A stretch of 64,000 nucleotides of DNA. Source: Cryoendolithus antarcticus (lineage: Eukaryota > Ascomycota > Dothideomycetes > Cladosporiales > Cladosporiaceae). The notes below the pieces were generated by a model. It searched no databases. It saw nothing but the letters and a program-made list of their open reading frames with translations, and was not told where the DNA came from. The stretch covers positions 310,001-374,000 of the forward strand of contig NAJO01000026.1 of assembly GCA_002077065.1 (NCBI GenBank), given 5' to 3'. The translations under genes and the position numbers were made by a program. How positions within the stretch are numbered: position 1 is the stretch's first letter; the number at the start of each line of letters is the position of its first letter. Positions 10,448-22,722 of this stretch are shown in pieces.

Positions 10448-11364
10448 TCAAGACATGTCCATGTCTTCGCCACCGAAGCCGACCGCAGTCTCCCCTGCAA
10501 GGCTCGCCGCAGCCATTCCGAAGTTCTGACTGGCCGAAGGTTCTAGATCATCAAGCACGAAGTCGTCGAACATTTCATCGAACCCTTCGTCGTCGCTGCC
10601 GAAGTGCTCGGACATCGTTTCATCGCGACCGCTCGTGTGATCGGAGGTTCCAGTGGACTGGTGAGCAGTCTGCTCTGGCAGGAAGTCTAGCAATGCGTCC
10701 AGCTCCTCCTGCTCTCGCATCGCGATCATCTCCGCTTCTGCCTCGGGGGAGGACGTCGGGATGTGCAAGCCAGGGCTAGCATTGTTGTACGTGGGTAGAT
10801 CAAGATTTGACTGCGGCGCCTGCTTGTCGGCTTCCCAACCCATCAGATCTTCATCACTCTCCTCCATTGTCTCGAGAGGGGCAGACTGTGCCTGCTCAGC
10901 CTCCCATCGCTTCTGCTCCCGTACGAACTCTAGTCGCTGGATCTGCAGGTGACAGTTAGGACCGGCCATATAACTTGAAGTGCCTTGAATTGACTCACAT
11001 CATCGCCCATTTTCTCAAATCGCGCATCATCTCTGCTGTCCTTGACCTTATTCAAGAAGATCTTCCGTCGCTTCTCCTTCAGTTCATCTCCGGTTGCCAC
11101 TGGTGCCTTTTTAATAGCTCGCTGTGACCATGCTGGGCGAATTACTCGCTCGGCTGACCGAGGCTCATTTTCACTGGAGCTCATGATGCTGCTGCGCGCC
11201 GCAAGTGGTGAGCTGTGAGAGCCAAAGTTGAAGCTCCTATGGTCCGGCTTTGGCTCAGTGCGCGACAGTGGCGATCGTACGGCGGGTGTGTACGCGCCGA
11301 ATGGACTGCTGTATGCTTGTAGAGGCGAAGAGAACCAAGCTGGAGCCATCGAGGGGCTCTGCAT
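10448..11364 (-). CDS. conserved fungal protein of unknown function
   Basis: Model: complement(join(10448..10942,10999..11364)), 286 residues; the 56-bp intron joins MGDD to IQRLEFVREQ. I do not recognise the family. A basic segment (KEKRRKIFLNKV) is followed by a helical, charged segment (RLEFVREQKRWEAEQ) across the splice site. The C-terminal half is strongly acidic (SDDEGFDEMFDDFVLDDLE). There is no signal peptide or membrane segment; the charge pattern suggests a nuclear or chromatin-related protein, which is only inference. The reading frame continues open upstream of the chosen ATG (to 11589) with protein-like sequence but no in-frame ATG, so an additional 5' exon is possible. It is divergent with the ABC1-kinase gene. 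Confidence 0.7.
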
Positions 11365-11625
11365 GGTGTCGACACACGAAATCGGTAGTGTTCGGATGAC
11401 TTGTCTGGAGTGATGTGGGGTGCTGAACGCGTCGAAGTTGAAGAACGCGCTCTGATGAGGCTCTGCGGAGATGCCGTCATAAGATCTCGGAGATAAAAGC
11501 GGTTCGGGTAGATCGAAGACGCTAAGAATGTCGAGACGACGGCATTGGGTTGGCGGAGGCGTCTTATTCGCAGTCCAACTCGCGCACATCCTGTGCCGCT
11601 TTACTATTCTTACCTATATCATGCG

Positions 11626-13421
11626 ATGACGCCTACGCCATGGCTACGGCCAGCCACTACGATAGCGCGCTCCTGGACCTGTCAATCTTGCCTCCAATCT
11701 CAAGTTCGGGCGACTGCCAAATCACGCTTCTCTACCGGGCGAAGTAGATTGTCCCAAGCAGGCAAAAGAGCATGGCGAGAGCGGATTCAAGAGCCTCGTG
11801 CGAAGCGACAGGTGGCCATCGCAGTCACTGTCGTCTTCGTTGCGGGCACGGGAGCATTGGCCTTCAGTGACCGGGCAAGGCATGCTTACACTGCTGTGGA
11901 GAGGAGCGGCAGGGTGCTGCTCACGCTGGCTTCATGTGTGAATGAGTAAGTACAAAACGTGTCTCTTGGTTGGAAGCAGACTGACGATGATGCAGCTACC
12001 GAGTCACACTCAAACGAAACACCGAGCCCGACTATTCAGCAATACTGTCGGCGTGTCACAAGCGATGTGCAGAGCGAACGTTAGTGGCGATGGAGAAGAA
12101 CGGCAGTATCTTCATAAAGCTGGGCCAACACCTCTCATCGCTCAATTATCTGCTCCCCTCTGAGTGGTGCGACACTTTCATTCCCTTGCAAGACAAATGT
12201 CCGGTCTCGGCCTTCTCTAGTATTGAGGCTATGGTTTTCAAAGACACTGGCAAGAAACTAGATGACTACTTCGAGACTTTCGAGCGAAGTCCAATAGGTG
12301 CTGCGAGTCTGGCACAGGTGCATATCGCCACTCTGAAGTCCACTGGCGAGAAGGTAGCGGTCAAAGTGCAGCACCCAGCACTTGATGAGTGGTCAAAACT
12401 AGACCTCGCACTCACACGATTCTCATTTGCGACGCTGAAGCGTTTCTTCCCTGAGTATGACCTCACATGGCTGAGTGAGGAAATGGAGATTTCACTGCCG
12501 CAAGAGCTCGACTTTCGACAAGAGGGTCGTAATGCGCTCCGAGCCAAAGCATACTTCGCAAAACACACCTCATTGCCCCTCGTGATTCCGGATGTCTACT
12601 GGGCCCAACGCCGGATCCTCGTCATGGAGTACGTGACTGGTCACCGACCGGATGACCTCGACTTCCTCGACTCGAACGGCATCGATCGCGATGAGGTCTC
12701 TGCAGCTTTGTCGCGCATCTTCAACGAGATGATCTTCGGTGCGGATGCGCCTCTACACTGCGATCCTCACGGAGGCAACCTAGCTATCCGTATCAATCCC
12801 AAGAAACGCAAGCCACGCAACTTCGATGTTATCCTGTACGACCACGGACTGTATCGGGACATACCTTTGGACATACGACGCGCGTACGCGCACCTCTGGC
12901 TTGCTGTACTGGACACTGACGAGGACAGGATGCGAAAGTACGCTTACCAGGTGGCTGGCATCAAGGATGATGAGTTTCCGCTATTCGCTTCCGCCATCAC
13001 AGGCAGAGACTACACCGTTGTAAAGTCATCGGTCGTCAAGGGACGGAATACAAGCGAGAAACAGGCCATCTCGGACGCTTTAGGTGATGGACTACTGGAG
13101 CAGCTGGTACAGCTACTAGGCAAGGTGCCGAGGGTGATACTACTGATTCTGAAGACGAATGATCTTACGAGATCACTGGACGAAAATCTACATACATCAC
13201 AAGGGCCAATTCGAACATTCCTGATCCTGGCAAGATATGCGAGTCGGGCTGTGTATGAAGAGAGTGTTGAGGCCATACACGGGAGCCTGTTGTGGCCTGG
13301 TAATGCATTGAGCTATTTCAAGGCTCTGCTGTCGTATGGAGGTGTCGTGGGAAAGTTGAGAGTGTATGAGGTGTACTTGAGTGCGAGGAGGAGGCTGGGC
13401 TTGAAGACGGACCTGGCCTGA
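11626..13421 (+). CDS. mitochondrial ABC1/ADCK-type atypical kinase (ADCK1/Mcp2-like)
   Basis: Model: join(11626..11945,11996..13421), 581 residues. An Arg/Ser-rich N-terminus suggests mitochondrial import, and a hydrophobic segment near residues 65-82 suggests inner-membrane anchoring. The UbiB/ABC1 signature is clear: the KxGQ motif (FIKLGQHLSSLNYLLP), the Ala-rich loop (IGAASLAQVHIA), the VAVKVQHP lysine, then LHCDPHGGNL and ILYDHGLYRD for catalysis and metal binding. The branch is nearer to ADCK1/Mcp2, linked to mitochondrial lipid homeostasis, than to Coq8, judged from motif context. The 50-bp intron has donor GTAAGT and branch CTGACG; without splicing the first exon would end at a TAA straight after the donor. 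Confidence 0.88.
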
Positions 13422-13512
13422 ATCGCGCCATGAAGCGCGGACCACCTCTCTTTTAATTCTGAATTCAGAGCAAACGTCGACCATGTGCGTAATGCAGCCC
13501 AGAAGAGAGGCT

Positions 13513-14130
13513 CTAGTTCCCGCCTGGCCCCATAATTGCCCACTTGTCTCCGGCCGTACCCTCTCCCCAGGCTTCATTAATATGAGCCAGCACCAAACGC
13601 TGCCACTTCAGCACCGCCTCAGCCTCGGGCCAAGGCATACCTCGCAGCCCTGCTGCCATTTGCAACAAGGTTTGCACAGCCGGTTGATCGGGACGGATTG
13701 GCGGACCGTCAATGGTAGGGGCAGGCATCAGACGAGCATGCACCCTTCGAACCCACACCATGAGATTCGTCCAGTCAGGCTGGTCTGAGACTATCACATA
13801 GAGCGGCTCCGCTATCCCGAATGCGTCGTATGCATCGAACAGATCCTGCTTGCGCAGAGCCAGCAGTAATGGTGTGGAGTCGTAGTGATCGCACGTCACG
13901 TCGAAGCTGTTCTTGCCGTAGTAGATGCTGCCGGCTTCTTTGCGGATGAGGTGGCAGACGAAGAGTAGATCGGGCTCCGTCGCTCCGGTGGTTGAGAATG
14001 GAATTGAACTTTCTGCGATCACGACGAGTTCCCAGACTCGATTGCGTAGTTCGCCTGGAAGTTTGGTGAACAGGGGCGACTTCCCCACAGCCAAACGTGT
14101 CTCGGTGGCGGAGTGCGTTGGCGTCGCCAT
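13513..14130 (-). CDS. tandem F-box-like (LxGELRNxIW) family, copy 1
   Basis: Intronless, 205 residues; the first in-frame ATG is at 14130. It carries the family core SPLFTKLPGELRNRVWELVV, a second conserved block (LLFVCHLIRKEAGSIYYGKN) and a C-terminal block (MPWPEAEAVLKWQRLVL). The first block resembles the amphipathic helix of F-box-like and 2EXR-type domains in many Dothideomycetes proteins, but no biochemical role is known to me. No signal peptide or membrane segment. It is the right-transcribed end of the seven-gene array and lies tail-to-tail with the kinase gene. Confidence 0.75.
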   Translation of the reverse strand: MATPTHSATETRLAVGKSPLFTKLPGELRNRVWELVVIAESSIPFSTTGATEPDLLFVCHLIRKEAGSIYYGKNSFDVTCDHYDSTPLLLALRKQDLFDAYDAFGIAEPLYVIVSDQPDWTNLMVWVRRVHARLMPAPTIDGPPIRPDQPAVQTLLQMAAGLRGMPWPEAEAVLKWQRLVLAHINEAWGEGTAGDKWAIMGPGGN

Positions 14131-14466
14131 CACCACAAATGGAGGTGGTTGCTTGGGATGCGATGGATTGTGTTTGAAGATGTGAAGGATAGTGATTGCC
14201 TTATAACAGTCAGGCACAGCAATTCGGTCAGCTAAAGCTAATTACAAGTTGCGAATACGCCGGTCATATGCTGACCATTCAAAGTTCCGCCACAGGCTCA
14301 CGCTAGATCCCAAAACTGCAACATGAAAGTCGGCATCCTGGCTTCGATCTCATGCCTACGCCGCCCGTTCGATTTTCAGAGCTATGTGGAAGTGCATTGC
14401 TGTTGCGCTGCTTCCATCCGTCGCCCAGAGCCCAAACAGCGTCACGTCCTTAAACAAGCCGTTAAG
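14131..14466. other. array spacer 1
   Basis: 336 bp between copies 1 and 2; promoter of copy 1 and 3' flank of copy 2. No gene seen. Confidence 0.4.
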
Positions 14467-15093
14467 TCATGTGCCACCTCCTGGTAACGCCACAAGCTGC
14501 GCTTCCAGGGCGTGCTCGACAGCCCAGGTCGGATTGCATTTGACTAGCAATGGACGATGCAGCTTCAGCAGTCCTTCAACCTCGCTCCACGGCGCCCCGA
14601 CCATTGCTTTCATGGTCTGAAGCATTGCCACCAACGCGATTTTCTGAAACGTGCTACTTCCCCTCCTGGAAGGAGCGCACTGCGTGGAATGAGAGTGCAT
14701 TCTTTGTAGCCACAGCATCCAATTCTCCCAGTGCGGAGTCCCGGTGATGCCCAAGCGAAGTCGATGTCTGGGTATGGCGTCGCGGAGGTGCATGCCGAAA
14801 GACTTGAACTTGCGCTCGGCGAGCAGGAGCGAAGTTGAGTCGTAGTTCTCGCAGGTGACCTGTACGTTATTCTCGTGGTAGAAGATCCCTCCCGCTTCAG
14901 CCCAGATGAGCCGACAGGTGACTAGCAATCCTGGTTCTTGGACTCCGTGTCTTGTGAAGCAGACGTGATGCTCTCCAATGAGAGCGAACCTCCATATGAT
15001 GTTTCGTAACTCGCCAGAGAGCTTGATGAAGAGTAGGGATGACGCGACGCCGGCATTGAAGATCACGTCGAGAGATTCTGGGGTCGATGCCAT
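14467..15093 (-). CDS. tandem F-box-like (LxGELRNxIW) family, copy 2
   Basis: Intronless, 208 residues. Family blocks: FIKLSGELRNIIWRFALI, LLVTCRLIWAEAGGIFYHEN, a middle segment LGITGTPHWENWMLWLQR, and the C-terminal WSEVEGLLKLHRPLLV. The frame stays open upstream to 15294, but no earlier ATG is in frame and homologues start near this methionine. The function is unknown; a role as a substrate-recruiting F-box-like subunit is inference from the motif only. Confidence 0.75.
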   Translation of the reverse strand: MASTPESLDVIFNAGVASSLLFIKLSGELRNIIWRFALIGEHHVCFTRHGVQEPGLLVTCRLIWAEAGGIFYHENNVQVTCENYDSTSLLLAERKFKSFGMHLRDAIPRHRLRLGITGTPHWENWMLWLQRMHSHSTQCAPSRRGSSTFQKIALVAMLQTMKAMVGAPWSEVEGLLKLHRPLLVKCNPTWAVEHALEAQLVALPGGGT

Positions 15094-15446
15094 GCCTGGT
15101 GTGAGCGCATCGTATATGGGCGGTCGATGAAGATGTGACGTGTACGATTGCGGAAGAGGGTATGAAGATCCGTGGATGTGAGATCTGCAGGAGAAGGTTC
15201 GAAGATGTTTAGATGGCAGGTACGGCGGATAGAATCTACTGGCAGGAACGACTAGGGTGATACTATATCTACGACTGCCGAACCTGTCGAGCATGCCGCC
15301 AGCTTCGTTCCGACGAAGTCCTAGTCCTCGTGCCGTCGCCGCCTTCTACAATCTGCAGCGCCTGGAAGCTCGCTTAGTCCACGAACAGCAGATCCATCGA
15401 TATCGCCCGAACGAACTTTCCAATGCTGCTGCTTGCACAGATCGCT
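15094..15446. other. array spacer 2
   Basis: 353 bp between copies 2 and 3, with no gene seen. It should hold the copy 2 promoter. Confidence 0.4.
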
Positions 15447-16025
15447 TTACCCTTCCGTGCTTAGCTCCTTGCCCCAGGCTGGATCGATCTGCATGAGCAC
15501 CGCCCGCTGCCACTTTAACAACGCTTCCACCTCCGGCCATGACGTCCCTCGCAATCCTGCCGCTATCTTGAGAGCTCCGTAGAGAACTGCTGCATCAATT
15601 TCGCCATCTTCACCCACCAGCGCGGGGCATGAGAGTCTTCCAGCGTGTATACGCTCGAGCCAGACGAGCAGAATTTTCCAGCTGGGCTAGCGGTCAGACG
15701 TGATTCCGCAGCCTTGGTTTCTGTACTCTGAGGTTTTGAAGGTCTCGAACTTGCGATTGGCTATCAAGAATGCGTTCGAATCGTAGCGAGCGCAGACGGC
15801 ACGGGACTTGTTGTCGTGATAGTACAGGCTGCCAGCTTCTTTGCGAATAAGTCGACACGCTGTAAGCAAACCTGGCTCCGCAAACCCCGTGGGGAATATG
15901 TCGATAACGTCGTCTCCGGAGATGGCTAAACTCCACACGCGGTCGCGCAGCTCACCGGAGAGCTTGTTGAAAAGTGGCGAGTGAGTGACTGCCGAGTCGG
16001 CACTAGCGCGATCCTTCGACATCAT
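15447..16025 (-). pseudogene. tandem F-box-like family, copy 3, interrupted by one in-frame TAG
   Basis: The frame starts at ATG 16025 (MMSKDRASADS) and carries the core SPLFNKLSGELRDRVWSLAI and LLTACRLIRKEAGSLYYHDN. A TAG at 15687-15689 follows CGITSDR. The same frame then continues for 79 codons to a TAA at 15447, with conserved family sequence (SWKILLVWLERIH and SWPEVEALLKWQRAVL). The C-terminal half is therefore preserved in frame behind a single nonsense codon. This suggests a young pseudogene, a truncated protein of about 112 residues, or a sequencing error. A 40-bp intron removing the stop is conceivable (GTACAG to CTAG) but would delete conserved residues and is short for this genome. 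Confidence 0.75.
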
Positions 16026-16428
16026 CAAATCACGTTGGCATGCGCGCTTGGAAGTGATGGAGTGACGACGACGATATGTCTTGAGTGTCAGGTGCTGCAA
16101 AAATTGTACGAGCCGTGTCATACAAAGCGGATTATGACAGTCTCGATTGGAAGGCACGACCGGCGAAGGTCGTGCTTTCACTACCGATGTACGGGCGAGA
16201 AAGAAAAAACAATTTGGAGGATCTACGTGATAACCTCATGCTGCGCCCCTTGATCATCGCCATCCAGACCGGAGCTGTTCTTTCGATGCTCGAGCCCTGC
16301 CGTTGACCTGAACAAGTGTCAGTCCATCTCCGCCGCCAATCTACTTGTCCTTTGTTCGCATATGCTGCGCAGTTCTTGTTAATGAACACTGGGCTTACGA
16401 TCCTATACTGATGCTGGCACTTATAAGG
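16026..16428. other. array spacer 3
   Basis: 403 bp with no supported gene; it should contain the copy 3 promoter and the 3' flank of copy 4. Confidence 0.4.
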
Positions 16429-16995
16429 TCACTCATGCGTGGCAGACTTCAACTCCCATCCGGGACGTAGCAAAGCCAGTGTCCGGCGCTGATCCTCCAG
16501 GAGACTTGCGACCAATTTCCAAGACACCTTCTGGCGCGGCATTGCTGTGATCATGCGAAACATACCGACGACGATGGACTCTTGCAGCGTTGTTTGCGAG
16601 TCGTAAGTGGGCTTTCTCCTCAACGCATTGGTGAAGATTAATTTGAGCCACTTCTGGAGGTTCGACCAGTCCGCGGCTCCCCCTATGCTCGACTCGATGC
16701 AACTGTGATCAGCGGTCGTCAGGTCTAGTGCCAGAAATCTTTGCTTGAGTAGCACGAGTGATGTCGGGTCGTATGACGGTACATGTGCAAGTATCTTGTT
16801 CTCGAGATAGAAAATGCTTGCTGCCTCACTACGAGTGGCATGGCAAACAAGCAACAATCCCGGCTCCTTGACCAGAGTGTTCGTATACGGGACGTGGTCC
16901 TCTTTTATCACAACCAAACGCCAGAGGACATTTCGCAGTTCGCCACTGAGTCTCAACAGTGGTGACTGTGAAACCGCGGCGCAGGTAGTGGTCAT
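16429..16995 (-). CDS. tandem F-box-like (LxGELRNxIW) family, copy 4
   Basis: Intronless, 188 residues, starting MTTTCAAVSQSPLLRLSGEL directly before the core RNVLWRLVVI. The second block is LLLVCHATRSEAASIFYLEN, and the C-terminal block is WKLVASLLEDQRRTLALLRPGW. It is shorter between blocks than copies 1 and 2. No targeting signal. The intact frame argues that this copy is under constraint. Function unknown. Confidence 0.75.
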   Translation of the reverse strand: MTTTCAAVSQSPLLRLSGELRNVLWRLVVIKEDHVPYTNTLVKEPGLLLVCHATRSEAASIFYLENKILAHVPSYDPTSLVLLKQRFLALDLTTADHSCIESSIGGAADWSNLQKWLKLIFTNALRRKPTYDSQTTLQESIVVGMFRMITAMPRQKVSWKLVASLLEDQRRTLALLRPGWELKSATHE

Positions 16996-17200
16996 GTTGC
17001 GTGTCTGTGGTTTGGTTGCGGGCGGTTCGATGGTGCACTCACTGCCATTACAGTTGAGAGTGATGAAGGAGTGACAGCAGAACCGCGAAGTGCATCGACA
17101 CGACCTCGCCGCCTGTTCAGGAAGGCGCGACCCTCGGCCTGCATTTCTGGCCCACTGTTGACAAGCACTTTCGAGCTCGAGTCCTCGGTGGTCCTACAGT

Positions 17201-17761
17201 CTACTTCCACGCACGGCACATGCAGACAAGCACACAATGCTGCTCTTCGTGTACGAAGTCCACAACCTGGCTCGGTAAGGTCGCCATTTCACTTACACAT
17301 CGAAAATGGTGTCGTATGTACAGCTCCTCGATGCCATTTCCGGGATTCTCACGCAACGTGATCCGTGTGTCGTCGGCACGGTACAAGTCCAGCCAGGTCT
17401 TGAGATATGCCCAGTTCCTTTCCTTTGTACGGCGTGTATCGAGCCAAACACCGAGCGATCCACCATGTAAGCCGAGAGAGGCGGCTCTCCTATCAAGCAT
17501 ACGCAGCGCTCTGAGGCCACAAATGCTAATCCTACTCACTATCTTGTTCTCGAGGTAGCAAATGCTGGCTACCTCTCGTCGAATTTGACGGCAAGTAGTG
17601 AGCAGAGCCGGTTCCTTGATCCCAGAACTGGTAATTCTGATCCCTCTCCCCGACGTAGCAAAGCGCCAGATCATGTTCCGCAGCTCACCACTGAGCTTGA
17701 AAAGTGGCGAGGGAGAGGCCGACAGCGATAAGTCCTCGAGGCTGACCGTGCGTCTGTCCAT
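17201..17761 (-). CDS. tandem F-box-like (LxGELRNxIW) family, copy 5
   Basis: Intronless, 186 residues. Core: SPSPLFKLSGELRNMIWRFA; second block: LLTTCRQIRREVASICYLEN. The middle and C-terminus diverge from the other copies; the final block keeps PSQVVDFVHEEQHCVLV but lacks the terminal tryptophan spacing of its neighbours. It may be diverging in function, or the C-terminal end may be degraded. Start taken at the methionine of MDRRTVSLED. Confidence 0.7.
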   Translation of the reverse strand: MDRRTVSLEDLSLSASPSPLFKLSGELRNMIWRFATSGRGIRITSSGIKEPALLTTCRQIRREVASICYLENKIVSRISICGLRALRMLDRRAASLGLHGGSLGVWLDTRRTKERNWAYLKTWLDLYRADDTRITLRENPGNGIEELYIRHHFRCVSEMATLPSQVVDFVHEEQHCVLVCMCRAWK

Positions 17762-18307
17762 TAGTGACAGTGTATTCGCGGGCTTGCGTAGCGATTAGTG
17801 GTGATGATCTGAATATATCGATGTGATAGATGAGGCATATGTATCGATCAATGCGAGCTGCTTAGTTGCGCACAGTGTCGAATGTTGCATTTGGAACGCG
17901 AAGCAGGAGCGAGGAGAAGGTCAGCATTTGACTGTATCTTGGGCGAATGTGCTGACAGCATCGCGTGTGTGCAACGCCCAATTCTGCTGGATGATACCAT
18001 CCTTAGCCTACCGGTCTACGGGTAAGCGGCACAAACGATTGTCAAACACTTCTATACCGGTGCGGCCAAGCACTTGTCGAGGAGCCTCTCTTTTCTCAGC
18101 TGTGAATGAATACTTGCGCGCCGCTTTTCGCCCACGCTGTGCTCGAGCACCTCCAATGCTGCGAATTCCATGTCTGACAGCCCCGCGGTCTAGGCATGTG
18201 TGCTGACTTTGTCGAAGGTAGCTTGAGTGGGTGTCAGTCTGACACATCACGGTACATCTAGGTGAGATCCTTGCGAGCCTTGTGGCTAGCACTCAGCTCG
18301 TCCACTA
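17762..18307. other. array spacer 5
   Basis: 546 bp between copies 5 and 6. An open plus-strand frame at about 17823-18206 is Cys/Arg-rich with no family feature and was not called. Confidence 0.4.
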
Positions 18308-18856
18308 TCATACCGCCCACCCCTTGTCCAACGCAACAAGTGTGCGACGCTGTAGATCGAGCAAATCTTTTACGACTTCCCACGGATGATCTTCTAACTT
18401 GTTGACCAGCAGGAACATGGATTCGAGTACGCAGGACTTTGCATCAGTGTAGCCTGCGTAGTTCGGACTTGCCGCCGTTTCACCTGCGTGATAGCGTTGC
18501 AGCCATAGTATGAGATTTGGCCAACTTGTCCCGTGAGTGATCCCAAGAGTGAGGTTAGGCATCACCAGCTCGTAGCCCAATGAGATCATTTTGCGATCGA
18601 ACACCAGTAGCGAAGTCGAATCGAATGAACCACCTTTGCACATCAGGGAGTTCTCGCGGTAGAAGATGCTTGCAGTTTCTTTGCGGATAGCACGGCATGT
18701 CAGAAGTAGTGGTTCCTCCTCGATGCCGCCGGTATGAAAGACAATAGGCTCCTCTCTGAGAAGTGCGAAGCGCCAGATGATGTTGCGAATTTCACCGCTG
18801 AGTTTGAAGAGTGGTGACCTTGCTTTCTTCGGCCTTGTGCGTCGTCTCCGTGCCAT
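18308..18856 (-). CDS. tandem F-box-like (LxGELRNxIW) family, copy 6
   Basis: Intronless, 182 residues. A short basic N-terminus (MARRRRTRPKKAR), which could act as a nuclear localisation signal, precedes the core SPLFKLSGEIRNIIWRFALL. The second block is LLLTCRAIRKETASIFYREN and the C-terminal block is WEVVKDLLDLQRRTLVALDKGW. All family blocks are intact. Function unknown. Confidence 0.75.
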   Translation of the reverse strand: MARRRRTRPKKARSPLFKLSGEIRNIIWRFALLREEPIVFHTGGIEEEPLLLTCRAIRKETASIFYRENSLMCKGGSFDSTSLLVFDRKMISLGYELVMPNLTLGITHGTSWPNLILWLQRYHAGETAASPNYAGYTDAKSCVLESMFLLVNKLEDHPWEVVKDLLDLQRRTLVALDKGWAV

Positions 18857-19355
18857 GCTGTCCAGGCGTGTGTTGCTGTCGATATGTCTGGGGTCGATGT
18901 GAAGTAGCGCCAGGTTTATGTCGTGAATCTAGATGTGGTCTCAATGTACCGCAATTCATTCCGGGAAGGCAGGTGCGACCCACGACTATAGAGAAGCACA
19001 GCACTCGAAACTTTATTGCAAACGTATTCGACCGCAGATGATCCGCGACGCGATGTGTATAGGCGTGCCAGAAGACTGAAGATTGCCTTCTGCATTATTG
19101 ACCGGTCTCGTGGCCAAGATACCTCATCACTGTAGATGTGCCATCATCGACCATTATCGTCGGAAGTGGTGGCAAGGTCCCTCGTTGAATAGCCTGCTCT
19201 GTCTTTCGGCTCACGTCCGACCTGTGAAATAGCGGAGATAGTGCTGGAAAGCGTCAGCGCCTCGTTGCAAACGTTTGTGGAAGCTGACTTCTTACCTGCT
19301 CATTGCACCCTTCTCCATGGACCACCATATCTTGACTCGAGTTTCCCTGCGTCGC
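18857..19355. other. array spacer 6
   Basis: 499 bp with no supported gene; it holds the copy 6 promoter and the 3' flank of copy 7. Confidence 0.4.
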
Positions 19356-19973
19356 TCAATTCTTGGCCCAATCTGCGTAGCACCCGACGAGTATCGGTCT
19401 CTGCCTATCAAGGACAGCCTCAACGACTCCCCACTCAATATGCCGCAGGTCATACACCATCTCAAACATCGCTTTCATAACCGACGACTCGGTGTCAAAG
19501 CCACTGCTAGGATCAAAAGTTGGACCGTTCGGCACTCCGACAGAGCCGTTATGGTATCGTTCCAACCACAGCATGAGTCCCGACCAGCTCACCGGGTCGG
19601 CTTCGACATGGACAGCGTTCGGATGTTCCTGCAACATCGTGGACAATGAAAGATTTAGTGTCTTGAAGCGTCGTGTCAGTGCCATGAGAGATTCCGAATT
19701 GAAGCCGGTGCAGTTGATGTCGTACTCGTTTTCTAGATAGAAGATGGCCGCAGTCTCTTGCTGTATCAGGTGGCATATGAACAACAATGCTGCCTGTACT
19801 TCTCGTGTCCCGTCTTTGCCGAAACCGTAGCTTATGTATTCAATGTCATCGAGGTTGAGATGGAGGGCGCATCTCCATATGATATTCCGGACCTCACCGC
19901 CAAGCCTGAACAGCGGAGAATTGGCTACAGCCACTGCATAATGCTTCTCAAGGGTGGGCGCACGTAGGGCCAT
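19356..19973 (-). CDS. tandem F-box-like (LxGELRNxIW) family, copy 7
   Basis: Intronless, 205 residues from the first in-frame ATG (MALRAPTLEK). Core: NSPLFRLGGEVRNIIWRCAL, with GG in place of SG. The second block is LLFICHLIQQETAAIFYLEN, the middle is SWSGLMLWLERYH, and the C-terminal block is WGVVEAVLDRQRPILVGCYADW. It is the outermost member of the array, next to SEC23. Function unknown. Confidence 0.75.
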   Translation of the reverse strand: MALRAPTLEKHYAVAVANSPLFRLGGEVRNIIWRCALHLNLDDIEYISYGFGKDGTREVQAALLFICHLIQQETAAIFYLENEYDINCTGFNSESLMALTRRFKTLNLSLSTMLQEHPNAVHVEADPVSWSGLMLWLERYHNGSVGVPNGPTFDPSSGFDTESSVMKAMFEMVYDLRHIEWGVVEAVLDRQRPILVGCYADWAKN

Positions 19974-20329
19974 CGCAGTCTGGTGTACATTACTTTGTCT
20001 TAAGCTATATTGTTCGCTGTCTGTGTGGGAGGATTTGCATGTACGAGAAGTGGAGTGTAGAAGTAGCAACGTAGTAGAGAGACACGAGCGGCACGTGTTA
20101 ATGTGCCGGCTGCTCTAGTTCTGAGTCTGTTGCGGTGAGTGAAGGCTACAAGGAGTGGCCAGTGAAGTGACCTATCTGGTTTGGGTGCCATGAAAAGTTC
20201 CATTGACTTACAAGGCACGAAGAGCTCTACCTCCAGCACGCTATCCCCAATACTCCATCGCTGTGCTACATCGTCGATGAGACTTGCTAATACCCGATCG
20301 ACAACCTCAAAGTCGTTCCCGCCGTGGCG
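19974..20329. other. intergenic, array end to SEC23 3' end
   Basis: 356 bp with no gene seen. It holds the copy 7 promoter and the SEC23 3' flank. Confidence 0.4.

Positions 20330-22722
<2,393 letters not shown>

Noticed and set aside
17823..18206. 127-codon plus-strand frame inside the F-box-like array
   Set aside because: It runs opposite to the array, has no family blocks, and shows shadow-like composition.
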